64,000 nucleotides of DNA from Ryuthela nishihirai (Eukaryota > Arthropoda > Arachnida > Araneae > Heptathelidae): contig JAWZYU010000013.1 of NCBI GenBank assembly GCA_038380435.1, positions 13,095,901-13,159,900 of the forward strand, read 5' to 3'. A program made the translations under genes and the position numbers. The notes beneath the pieces were generated by a model, which did no database searches, was not told the DNA's origin, and saw only the letters and a list, made by a program, of their open reading frames with translations. Of the stretch, positions 40,555-51,482 are shown piece after piece (the stretch's first letter is position 1; each line of letters starts with the position of its first letter).

Positions 40555-43500
40555 TGGCCTGAAAAACTGGTTTACATCCAGAGGATAAACTATTTTTTCA
40601 CATATTCAGCCAAAATAAATTAACTTTGGAACTATTTTGCCAAATGACTAATGAAGGGAAGTATGGCATGTTATATGTCATATTAATCAGCATTTAATTC
40701 TAGATTTTCTGAAGATAAAATATTTAACATGATAGATGACTAGTTTTATTGAATAGGGCTTTTTTAGAGTCATGTACTGAAATAATGCATCTTGCAATGC
40801 AAATAAAATTAAAAAAGAAAACATAGAAATAAGTATAATGCATTTGAATAGAAAAGCTATTTATTTCTGAATAACAAAAAAAAAAACATTACTTGAAATG
40901 AGAAAATTACTCTTTCTTATTGTAATTTTTTTTCTTGGTACCATATTTTCAGGAAAGTCCAGGCTTTTTGCCAACACCGCTGTCATATCAACAAGTCAAC
41001 TTTGGAATTTTTTTAAAAATAGTCAATCAGCTGAAATAAGTCACATATTATATACCAAATTAAACATAATTTAACTTTTAATTTTATGAAAATAAAAAAT
41101 TTAAACAAATTTACAAACATATTAATTTTAATGACTTTTTTTATTGTGATATAGTGAAAAAAAATGGATCTGACTATGCCATTAAAGTTTAATTTTGGAA
41201 AACCTGATGAATAAAAATAGCTAAATTATGTATTAATCGGAATGAAATTTCTACCTGAATAATATAATATTTACTTGAAACAGGATTTTTATTTATTGTT
41301 ATAGAATTCTTTTTCAGTATGGTACATTTTAAAAATAGTCAATCAGCTGAAATAAGTCACATATTATATATTCACTATAAATAGTGTTGGCAAATGAAAA
41401 GAAAAACATTACATTTTTCATTAGAGACAAAAATTTAATACCATTTTTTGTTTCGTTTTTCATTATAGCAAAAATTTAATGCTAATATTATAACAAAATA
41501 TTTGTAGTATAAACACAAAATAATGAAATAAATGTTATAATTTTTATTATACATGTATATATGCAATAATGTTGTCCAGCACACACACACCCCCTTCGAA
41601 AGATTCTAGGGAGGTAAAAAATGTGAAAAATTTTGTTTTAAGAACATAATTTTTAGTTGATTCGTCTTTAACACTTATTATTCTATTACGTCTAATAACC
41701 CGAATATTATCCTATTATGTGTAAATGTAAACTTTATAATGAGTAGGAAATTTTGTATCTGTATCGAATTTATACTTTTCACTCATCATTTATCTATTTG
41801 TCATAACATTTGTTCCACAATATGTTTTGAATGCAATGGACAAATTTAATTATTTATATGTCAATTGAAAGCTTATTCTGTGAGGAGTGTCATAGGCAAT
41901 AAAAAAAATTACTCCCTCATGCTTTCTTCCCCCTAAAAAAGGGAATTATGAAAACAATTGTTCCTCTATATCTTTAGAAATCAAGAACCAAAAGAAATGG
42001 GCTATATGCCAAATGATTCTTCCCCCTAAAAAGCATTTTTCTCCCTAAAAAGGGGAAATATGAAAACAATTGTTCCTCTATATCTTTAGAATGCAAGAAC
42101 CAAAAGAAATGTACTATGTGACATGGGGAGTTTACAAGTTAAAAAAAAAATTTGCTCTCATGCTTTCCCAAAAAAAATTATTCAATATAGACAAAAAAAC
42201 TAATTGTTTAAAACATGAAAACATTTTGCAGTGGGGGAGGTAAAATGCCCTCAGCATTAGCTTTGGAAAAGTGGGGGGGATATTTGTACCACCCTTTGAC
42301 CTCACAATCTTGGGACTGTTTCCATGCCACTGCTTTTTTCTTCAATATCCAAGACTTCATTCATTTTCAAGAAATGATAAAAAATCATTTTTTTATCAAC
42401 TCAAAAAGAAGTAATAAAAAATAGCATATAACCGAATTTGATGTTAAAAAAATCTGCTGCAAAAAAAAAGTTATAAGCTGCCTATCGTCATAATCAACAA
42501 TGTATCATGCCTCTGAAAGATGGATAATGACATATAAATATACAGGAATAAAATCAATAAATCAATAGAAGTAAAAATTAACAAGTTATAAACCAGCCAT
42601 TGCCACAGTTAGTGATGTAGCATGACTCTGAAAGATCTACATGAATAAAAATCAATGAATCGATAGGAGTAAAAACGAGTTGTGGCCATTTTCATACCTA
42701 GCCATGTAGCCATAACTCTGAAAGTTAAACAGAAAAAAAAATCATAAATAAACTAATAAAAACATAATAGATCTATAGAAATAAAAACAAAGTTATAATT
42801 CTAAAAGTAGAAATAAAATAACACTAACTTAATTGAAAAGTTGCCAATTTTTCACTGTGCTATTATGAAGTTGACAGTTCACATGGCAGACATTTGTACC
42901 TAAAAATTGACATTTGCTCTTGCTGGGCCCTGATGTATTTACCACCAGTTTTGCACAAACAAGTTAATTTTATTTGTGGTTTTGGTTTCAGTATCCATAG
43001 TGCAGTGTTGAATGCTGGGATGAATGATAAAAATAATTCTATGCATATTAAATAGTTTGAAAGGAAAAAAGAAAGCATAAAATGAAAAAATTCCTTTTGG
43101 CCTTAACCGGTATAGTGGTTAGGCAGCTAGCAACTGTTCCAGCAAGATAAACTTTGTGTTAGCTCTAACTGAGGCTGTGGTCAGCAGTGATTTCAGTCTT
43201 AGGTAGGCATGTCCTTGTATGAGAAGGCCTGTAAAAGCTATGAGTGGCTTCTAGGATTTTCTCTATTCTATATGTCACAAATAAAAAAAGAGAGAGAGAA
43301 AGGAAAAAAATAGAGGTACATACTTTGTAATTGCTTTCAAAATCTTCCTATTTTAAAATAGCAGTTTTTGTATAAGACAGAAAGCACTGTGTTATTATAT
43401 TTTAATATAACAATTTTTGGTCAATTTTCATGAGATTTTTGAAATTGTAAGGAAATATTTGTTGATAATAATTAAAATCAGACTTGCAAGCTTAAATCAG

Positions 43501-43824
43501 GGGGTTGCTTCAGTTTAGAGTAATGTTAACAAGCAAATCAGCAATACCATATATTTCTTCTAAGAAATTGCTATCAGATGGTTGTAACAAATTATTTATA
43601 TCATATTTAACAAAATATGCATCAAATGGAAAAAGAAATAGTTTTCAAGCATTAACAATGTGTTTTTGTAAGATATATAATAAAATTTTCAGACTGCAAA
43701 TTTATTTTTTAAAATCGAAGTTTTGTGTACTAAAAACTATATCTGATGAGAGACTGATAAAGCATCATCAGTCTCTCATCTCAGATTCTGTCAACTCGTA
43801 TAAAAGACATAAGCCCTGGAAAGG
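40555..43824 (+). repeat. Long non-coding repeat family C, large copy
   Basis: Shared with 59590-63740, 13900-14595 (-) and 20660-20869. It contains two internal tandem sets. The first is a roughly 112-bp unit (GGAA.TATGAAAACAATTGTTCC..TCTTTAGAA..CAAGAACCAAAAGAAATG) at about 41931 and 42043. The second is three loose copies of about 110 bp around AGTTATAA..GCC, GTA.CATG.CTCTGAAAG at 42470-42790. The right end reads GCCCTGGAAAGG-TTAA (43825-43828), as for the TTAA element at 20869. No transposase. Confidence 0.65.
43085..43270 (+). repeat. Possible SINE, family D
   Basis: GGTATAGTGGTTAGGCAGC resembles an A box. The following GGCATGTCCTTGTATGAGAAGGCC resembles TATGTCCTTGTG..TATGAGAAGCC at 49472-49515, where an upstream GGTCTAGTGGTTAAC is also present. 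No clean B box. Confidence 0.35.
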
Positions 43825-43828
43825 TTAA

Positions 43829-44384
43829 CCCATTGTGTGCATGAAAGTGCATCTACCTGAGTTATTTGTGCATACATGAAGGTATTCATCCACATGACGC
43901 AGAAGAAATGTTTTCCCCTAGAATCAAAGCATGCCGAAGGGACCATTCTTCAGCCTTATAGTAATTCTCCTTCACTTGTCTTCTATTCACATCTCTTCTA
44001 TAACAAAGGTTTGCTTATGGTATGTATTTAGAATTATAAAGTGGTAAAACATATTTAAAAGATGATGTAAACAATAGGCACTGTATCTGAAAACAGTTAA
44101 GAGGTTTTTAGAAAAGCTTAAAGAATATTTTTTATTAAATTGCATATTAATAATTAAATTTTCTGTAAAACAGTAGGCAGTAAAAATTTATTGATTATTT
44201 TTATAATCAGCATCTTAAGATCATCCAAATTCATCAAGAAGCAAAATTAGTGTATTCACAGTTAATCCAGAATTATTTATTTCTTAATCACATTGTTTTC
44301 ATCTGAAAATCTATATCATTGTAAATTCTCTAAACACAGCTGAAGTTAAAATTTGGTATAGAATGGGGACAGTTTTTCCCCTCC
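43829..44384. other. Intron sequence, nothing recognised
   Basis: AT-rich; no coding or mobile features identified. Confidence 0.5.
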
Positions 44385-44561
44385 ATTATTATTATTAAGA
44401 TTCTCATGTAGCCATAAGCTATAGAGGTCCAACCATACTGAGCACTTGAGTACTCCAAATACTATATTTTAAACATATAGCTACTACATTTGGCAACTGC
44501 AGGCCGAGTTCATATTTTAATGTATGGTTTAACATTGTCCACCCACCTCATTCTTCTAGAT

Positions 44562-45046
44562 CAGAGGTTCCCAAACTTATTTGTCCTACACCCCCCTTTT
44601 CAGAAAAAAAATTACTAAGCGCCCCCCTGGAAATCTACTTTCTTTAAGCAAACAAACAGAAAGATGCAGTGACAAATTTGTGATCTTTTATGTATCTATA
44701 TTTCTACCTACGTCCTACAACATAGTAAAGAAAGATGTTGTAAATAAGACACCTTGAAGCTTGAAATTATAAAATTATTTATTAAAATCAACCATAGTAA
44801 CATTCACATTACGCACAGAAAATTAAGATAACGATGGATAATTTTATGTGTTTATTTGGAAAATAAAGTAATCACACGACTTTAATTCTATGTTACACAA
44901 CAGATGAAACATGTATGAAGTTTTTCAAAAATTTCTTATCTTCCCTTCTTTCTTTATGCTTCCACTGCCCTCCAATTGCACCCGAGGCTACTACTGACCC
45001 CCTGGATCGTTCCAGGGGGCAGTATCATCCACTTTGGGAAACATTA
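44562..45046. mobile_element. 485-bp non-autonomous hAT
   Basis: Exact 8-bp duplication TTCTAGAT at 44554-44561 and 45047-45054. Left end CAGAGGTTCCCAAACTT; inverted right end TAATGTTTCCCAAAGTG. Its right portion (CTGCCCTCCAATTGCACC.., CTACTGACCCCCTGG.., AGGGGGCAGTATC) resembles the right end of the autonomous-type hAT at 15895-19097 (GCCCCCCATTTGC, CTACTGCCCCCATGG, GGGGGCGGTATCG), so it is probably a deletion derivative of that family. Confidence 0.85.
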
Positions 45047-45345
45047 TTCTAGATCTACCCCTTTAAGCACATGTTTACGGCTCTATTCACTAATCTGCAG
45101 TTATGCATGGGAGCAATTTGACCAAACCAACACTATCTCTCCCTGCATAAAATATAGCTTAAAGTTCATTGATCCTTTATTTAACATTATCATTGCTTAC
45201 ATAATCTACCCACTTAATACCTAAGATGTTGTGTCAGCATCTGTAATCAAAAGCATCAAATTTCCTTTTACCTTGCTCTGACTGTGATACAGAGGATCCA
45301 GTTTCACTACCATAGCAAACATTAGATAGGACCTAACTCTTTTAT

Positions 45346-46085
45346 TAGGGTTATACTGAAAGTAATGCCTACTGGGCTGTACTACACATAAAAAATAGCT
45401 GTGTGTTTATGCACTTTGTAATATATGTAACTGCACCTTCTTATGTCTTTCATATCTTTTCAACAGATCACTGTTGACAGCCATGGATATGAAGCTAAAA
45501 CAAAGCTGTCATGGAGTTCCTGACAAAGTACAGCCAAAGTGCTTCTAACATTTGTGCCAGACTAACTAAAGTGTACAGTGAGCAGGCAATCAATATCAGC
45601 AATGTGCAAGTTTACCAAAGGAGAAACAAACATAATGGACAACAACAACCAAGGAAACAACCATCAAGGACAATAACCACAGAGGAGACAATCATCGAGT
45701 ACAAACTGCAGTAGGAGACTATCAACTGTGGGAAGTGGCCAGTTGTCAACTGTGGAGCAGTGGCTGATCCTGCATAACATTGGATCAGATATTGCTCACT
45801 ACAATTTTTTTAAACAGGATTCCAGTCTTGGGTTCAGCACTGGCACAAATGCATTGTGTGTGCCAGAGATTACTTTGAATGGTAGTTTTGTTTTGTACCT
45901 TCTATTCATTATAATAAAGATTTATTACCTAACAGGCATTACTTTTGATATACCCCCTACATGTTTACCAAACTCTTATATAACCTAATTATGGTCTTTA
46001 GGTGCATAAGCCTATTTTTTCACAATCTAAAGCAGCAAAGCCTATTCCCCTGTTTATATCATGACATATATTTTAATCTTTCACA
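45346..46085 (+). mobile_element. Mariner-like remnant
   Basis: 45511-45714 reads MEFLTKYSQSASNICARLTK and VYSEQAINISNVQVYQRRNK, resembling the N-terminal HTH of mariner/SETMAR-like transposases. It starts near TACTGAAAGTAATGCCTAC (45356). GTGCCAGAGATTACTTTGAATGG and GTAGTTTTGT (45863) recur at 46767-46807, so another fragment lies beyond the LINE piece. Confidence 0.5.
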
Positions 46086-46571
46086 CAACTCCTGATATAA
46101 TTAACTGGGAAATTTTCTCAAGAGTACACCATTCAATAGAACTGCAGCATCACTCACCTGACCAATTCTCGTCACTTTAGCTTTCTCTGTATTTATAACC
46201 AAGCCTACCTTCATACCAGCCTTATTATCAGCAGTAATAAAGGAGTTCAGATCCTGAACATTATTTGTTAAGAAAGTTAAATCATAAGCATAATTAAAGT
46301 CAGAGTAGCCCAAGTTTGTTTAACCATGGAACACTTTTTTATTTGAAATACATTGATGGAACACGAATCTTTAAAAAAATGATTTTATATAGGCAAGTTG
46401 CATCATAAAATGATCAAAAGTTCATTTCTCGTAGTTTCCTCTTTTTACATTTTAATGAAGGAATTTTTTTGCGGAACTTTTTAATTGAGTAGTTCCAATA
46501 ATTTCTGAATAAGTCTTTGTGTAGTCTTTCTGCTGAGGTATTGCCTTCCTCATAGATTTTCTCTGTGGTGT

Positions 46572-46625
46572 ATTAAACTGACAGCTTCTGTCAGACCTCT
46601 GTGGCAAGTAGATGCATGAGATAGG
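46572..46625 (+). repeat. SINE family A tail fragment
   Basis: ATTAAACTGACAGCTTCTG then TCAGACCTCTGTGGCAAGTAG match the 3' part of SINE-A. Confidence 0.65.
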
Positions 46626-46809
46626 GAGCTGCTCATTGGAGGCTAATTTAACTATGATTGTACTCCTTGAACCTTGGGTGTTTTTTTTTTTTATTTAGTT
46701 TCAAATGAATTCTAAGCCAATGGTCATAATTGTGCTTACATTTCATATTTATCTGCAATCACACAAATGTTTCACGTGTGCCAGAGATTGCTTTGAATGG
46801 TAGTTTTGT

Positions 46810-47420
46810 GTAGTGTAACAATGATGTACATACATGTGTAACCGGCACCTTGTCAAAGCACCAACAATACAATACAACATACTTGGACCAACCAACTTAC
46901 AATGTACTTGTACCACCAACAATGTAACATGCTAGGGACAAGAGCATGTTGCATTAAAAAGTTACCTTTAAAATAAATTCCTTCATATATTTAGATAATG
47001 CACTTGTTCGAAAGTTTATAAAATATTAACATAATCTCTTTTTAAGTCTCATTTTCATTTTCTTATTGAAATATATGTGTTGCCCTTTCCCTCATGTGCA
47101 TAAGCAGGTGTGGATCTAGAAAAAATAACGGCAGGAGTGATCAATCAGGAACTGCCTTCTGGTATAAAATTTCTCTCTCCATTTCAGTAGTCTTTAAAAA
47201 ATTTATTTAAAAATATGTGTAATATATACATGTTTAATATTTTTGCATCTTCATTTTGGTTTCTAGAGAGAAATATTTTGGAGGGGGCTTTCCACCCTCC
47301 CTTCCACTCCCTTAAGTCTGGCCCAGTGTATAAGGATTTATAAATGGCCGAATGTTATATTTTTTGAAGAACTAATATAGGAAATGAGAAAGAGAGAGGG
47401 GGGGGGGGGTAAAATACAAT
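46810..47420. other. Intron sequence, nothing certain
   Basis: A run rich in ACCAACAAT and CAATACAAC (46860-46930) and a G11 run at 47400. No element assigned. Confidence 0.45.
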
Positions 47421-47422
47421 TA

Positions 47423-47886
47423 CCGTATATTATTTCCGCAGATAAGACGATAGTTGAATCATAAAAAATGGCCCCCAAAATCAGTGTTGTCTTACAGGCC
47501 AGATACAAAAAAATTATATTGAAATTTATATAAATTGAAACCATTATTACTACAACTTATCGAAAAATCTATCATATTATTTAAATACGCTATATGATAA
47601 TACATTACATTGTAATAGTAAAACAATGCTAAAACAAAATAAATATTAAAAGTTATGTTTATTGAGCTACTGAGGAAAAAACAGACAAACCGTAATTATT
47701 ATTAGGTTCCGTATACGCTTTATTCCGTATACGCTATACAGTATTATTATCCAGATGATGATCGTTGATCGAAACTAAATTCATAGGCCATTGATAGTTT
47801 GGGGTCATCTTATAGGACAGATATATGCTAAAACTATAAAACTTTGATGAAAATTTATACCTCGTCTTATCTGCGGAAATATACGG
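47423..47886. mobile_element. 464-bp MITE with TA target, pogo/Tigger-like ends
   Basis: Left end CCGTATATTATTTCCGCAG then ATAAGACGA; inverted right end CCGTATATTTCCGCAGATAA then GACGA. Flanked by TA on both sides (47421-47422 and 47887-47888). The end type (CCGTAT..TAAGACG) recalls pogo/Tigger-like MITEs. No coding capacity. Confidence 0.7.
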
Positions 47887-48031
47887 TATATTTGGATAGC
47901 TTTGTTTTAGTCTTTATTATGTTACAGATTAGCTTCTTTGGGCTTTTTCCCTTTGTGTTATACTTATAAATCATGAAATGCTTATGAATAATCTGTACTG
48001 TGCATTTACTGCTTTTTGCCAAATGTAATAT

Positions 48032-48368
48032 TTGGCTCAGCCATATAGCACACTAGACTCATATAAAAGCATTTAGCTTTATCTGCAAAACTCCCTGCCC
48101 TCTGTCAGTAGGCAACACTGATGGGCTTGGAAAGGCCACCATCTGTCAGATGGGACATAAAGCCATGGTCCCATGGGCAGGAGAGCTATACACTGTGCAT
48201 TTTTAAGAACACACTGGATGGCTTTGGCAGGAAGCTACCATCTGTCTCCTAACAGCTGTCCAATGGGTCCCCTTCCCCCAACTTTCTCTGACCCCTCAGG
48301 GTTCTTGTGACCTGGCCATTTAGCCCACTGTGCAAAAAAATGCCTCTCAGTGGTAAAACAACCCAACC
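48032..48368 (+). repeat. SINE family B copy
   Basis: GGCTCAGCCATATAGCACAC (decayed head) through GATGGGCTTGGAAAGGCCACC, CATCTGTCAGATGGGAC and TGACCTGGCCATTTAGCCCA to GGTAAAACAACCCAACC. The B box is missing. Confidence 0.82.
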
Positions 48369-49287
48369 TATGTAAAAGCTTAGCACAAACATTCAGCAAA
48401 AATAGCACAAGTATAGCCTAGGTATGTTGTTTTTGCCATAAGTATAGCTTGATATTTTATATTTTAGAATTATTGCTATTTAATGTCTGATATAAGTCTA
48501 TGATATGTCTAATATAAGTCTAGTTTTATTTTTGCTATTATTTCATTTGAAAAAAAAAGGCAAGATTATCCAGAAAAGTATAATAGTTACTGATACTGCC
48601 ATAAAATGAAAAATACAATTGTTCAAGTTATTATGGTGAGTAATTTAAAATAATAGTTATAGATTTTTAATTTGAACCGAGTAAGAAAAAAGTAACCTAT
48701 ATGTTACACACAGAGCTAGACCTTAAAGGGGGTGTATAAGGTAATCCCTCATCTTTCCCAGTAACCAGAATGGAGGTGAAATATATATATTTACTACACG
48801 TATTTTCAAAAAATATTTAAAGAGTACTAAAACAGAGGGGAAATAATAATGCCCCCCCCCAACACACACATTATTTTTTTGGATCCAGGCCTGATTACAC
48901 ATTTCACAAGAATAGTTTTTTTTTTTTAATATCATTAAGAGAGGAGAAAGATACTGAATTAAAGTTGAAAGGACCAGAATTCCTTTCTGAGTTTGTTTTT
49001 TTTTTTCATGAAAATGTTTACTAAATAATGCATTGGGAGAATAGCTGAAGAAAAAAAGGATTGTACCAGGCATATTCCCCACAGTATTTGTCTTACATCG
49101 TAATTCAGTAACTGAACATTACTACAGTACCCAAATAATGTTCAGTTACCGAATTAAATTATTACCATATTTTGTAAGTGATGCAATCATTAGTATAGTA
49201 ATTGTTATAAATGAAATTCTGCATTATTTTTCCTTAGCAAATCAAATTTAAAAAAGGAACTATATTTAAAAATATTATGTTTTTCAG
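48369..49287. other. Intron sequence with one inverted repeat
   Basis: TAATTCAGTAACTGAACATTA and TAATGTTCAGTTACCGAATTA form a 21-bp inverted repeat at 49101-49156. Otherwise AT-rich. Confidence 0.6.
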
Positions 49288-49326
49288 TATCTTCATGATC
49301 ATGGAATTACTCACAGAGATCTGAAG
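49288..49326 (+). CDS. CHEK2: CHEK2 exon: catalytic loop HRDLK
   Basis: Acceptor TGTTTTTCAG, donor AAG|GTAGGA (weaker than the others). 13 codons, phase 0: YLHDHGITHRDLK. HRD carries the catalytic-base Asp and the Lys of DLK contacts ATP; vertebrate Chk2 has YLHENGIIHRDLK. It joins PENILL of the next exon. At 39 bp this micro-exon would be missed by many gene finders. Confidence 0.94.
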
Positions 49327-49427
49327 GTAGGAGAATTTCATCTGATATTCAATTCTGCATATTTCTAATTCAGTTACCATTTTTAGAAATATTAATGCTT
49401 TAAACTGTGCAGCGATATCTTTTGAGA

Positions 49428-49560
49428 CTACTTGGTCTAGTGGTTAACATACCTGGGTACTAAGACTAACAGGTATGTCCTTGTGTAAGTGTTTGTGTGT
49501 TGTATGAGAAGCCAGGACAAGCTGGTAAATTTTCTCAGTTATCTCCATTCTTTGCATAGG
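49428..49560 (+). repeat. Possible SINE, family D copy
   Basis: GGTCTAGTGGTTAACATACC (A-box-like) then GGTATGTCCTTGTG.. and TGTATGAGAAGCCAGG, similar to 43100-43270. Confidence 0.35.
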
Positions 49561-50260
49561 GAAGTACCTTAATATTTAAGAGAGTAGTTTAATCAAAGCT
49601 TTTATGCCTTTGTGTCATGCCCACTAGTTTTGTTCTTGAATAGTAGTAATACTGTTGCATGTAAAAATGTCTATGTTTTACATATTTCAAAGTTTTAAAA
49701 TGCGTATGAATTGTAATATTTTAAGCTTATGGCTCAATAATTATCCATTTTTGTTTTTAATAAATCAGAACTTTATTGGAGCCAAGTATGCTGTTTTATA
49801 TATAAAAGACAGAACATTTTCCTGCTTGAATTTTGTCTTATTTGTGGCCCTCTCTGTTGCCATCATTAATTATTATTCCTTGACTAGGGTAAATGCTGAG
49901 AGCTTCAGAGAGCCAAGAATTGCAAAATTTCTAGTAGAAACTTTTTGTCTTTTGCATATTAAACAGTTATAATTGAGACACAAAAATAACCGTAAACAAA
50001 AATTTTAATGATATGCTGGAAAGTATAGGAAATGTAATAAAATATATAGGAAAGTGTAATTACTGTTTTATGTGAATAAGAATCTAATTTGCATTTAACT
50101 CTCCAAGTATGCTCATACCCCTCTTTTGTAATCTCTGTAGGATGTCATTTTGGTAGTTCTGTCACATCAATAATACTATTGGAATAGATTAGTGTGTTGA
50201 GGAAAACATACTTTGGCTGCATGAATTATTAAGAAACCAACATCACATTTTTTTTATTCA
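49561..50260. other. Intron sequence, nothing recognised
   Basis: A 105-codon plus-strand frame (49655-49972) has no known motif and AT-driven composition. Not called. Confidence 0.5.
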
Positions 50261-50261
50261 T

Positions 50262-50480
50262 TTTTAATGTATCTCTTTTTGTGCTCTTTTAGTCCTTAAT
50301 CTGTTGTTGATATATCTTCCCTACATAACTTATTACAAGGAACAAATAGCTGTGTAGGGAAGACATATTGAACAAATGATCAAGGACTAACAGAGCACAA
50401 AAGAGATACATTAAAACAAAATCCAACTGCATTAGTGCACAAACAATAATTGAAAGTAAAATAAAGCTAGAGGATATACT
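50262..50480. repeat. Inverted repeat with GIY-YIG-like remnant
   Basis: TTTAATGTATCTCTTTTTGTGC and GTCCTTAATCTGTTG.. return inverted at 50365-50418, around AGCTGTGTAGGGAAGAC. The plus strand from about 50350 reads NSCVGKTY-stop-TNDQGLTEHKRDTLKQNPTALVH, resembling YVG.T..(..)EHK of Penelope-type GIY-YIG domains. Short and decayed. Confidence 0.4.
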
Positions 50481-50499
50481 GACTACACTATTAGAAGCC

Positions 50500-51474
50500 C
50501 CCCCCCCTCCCCAATGAAATTTCATTTAAACTATCTAGAAAGTATTTTAATAAATTTGCATAAAGATTACATCTGAAATACAGAAGTAGCTCCCACTCCC
50601 AGCAGCTTGGGACCTGCTCCTCAATGAGCTCAGCCCTAACAACAGTTATCGCCACCAGAGAAGAGTTGTTATGCTCACAACATCTATCTTTGCCAGATGA
50701 AGCCTCGAAGAGACAAGGCAAAACATGTTTCCCATTCTTTTGACACATGTTATCGTTTTAATGTTTAGTGGGTTAAGCTAAGTGAGAAGGTTTCTAAATT
50801 TAAACAATGCAATCACAAGAAAGCTGGAAGATTGAGTACATTAAGGATGCAGCCAGTTCAAACAAGGCAAGTAATGCCATACAGAAATAACAAGATGGAC
50901 TGGTATCCAATATAAAATCAAAGGCAAATTTCCAACAATGAATGCTAAGAAAATCTCAAGTGCAAATAAGCTGTCAGACATATCAGGTGTGTCAGCCAAA
51001 TGGAAGATTTTTAAAAAGTGATATGATCCTTTACACTTCATCTTTAAACCTTAGAACTCAATCAGTAAAAACTGCCATTGATGTTGTGTAGTAACTGAAC
51101 TTGTACCATCACAACTTAAGAACTTTTGTAGTGTAAAAGAACCTTAGAATAACTTAAAAATTCTAATAAGTGTTTCTTTGGTTGCCACAAGTGGTAATAA
51201 ATGGTAAACATTCTGGAGTTATAGATATTTGCTCATAGACAAACTTTTAATTACAGTATTGTGTTAGCAAGTTAAATATGACAAACAAGTGTTTAGATTA
51301 GGAGGTTAGATAGGAAGTTGATATATTTTGCTTCAATTAAAATTTTGTTGTAGTTCTAAAATTCACAGATATCAAAGACAGAAAAATCTTTTGTTAATAG
51401 TATGTCACAAAAATTTTATATAGCTAAAATTATTATTATTGGATTAAAGTTTGTAAAGTGAAGTTCTCCAGATT
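50500..51474. other. Intron sequence, possible old retroelement
   Basis: ATGCTCACAACATCTATCTT and GACAAGGCAAAACATG (50670-50730) resemble material downstream of the GIY-YIG-like remnant, but nothing diagnostic was found. Confidence 0.35.
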
Positions 51475-51482
51475 CTATAAGG

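Larger units (their letters stand above)
44385..46320 (-). mobile_element. Old RTE LINE copy, minus strand, in three pieces
   Basis: 44385-44561 and 45055-45345 complement the LINE 3' part (36420-36860). 46101-46313 encodes YSDFNYAYDLTFLTNNVQDL and KVGLVINTEKAKVTRIG, a decayed version of the motif C region (YADDLALLA). It is interrupted by a hAT MITE (44562) and a mariner-like remnant (45346-46085). Confidence 0.8.

Noticed and set aside
43742..43790. Hammerhead ribozyme from CTGATGAGAGACTGAT
   Set aside because: It is a simple hairpin (GATGAGAGACTGAT with its complement). No GAAA box follows.
49655..49972. 105-codon plus-strand frame
   Set aside because: AT-rich chance frame with no domain, splice context or match to any element in the window.
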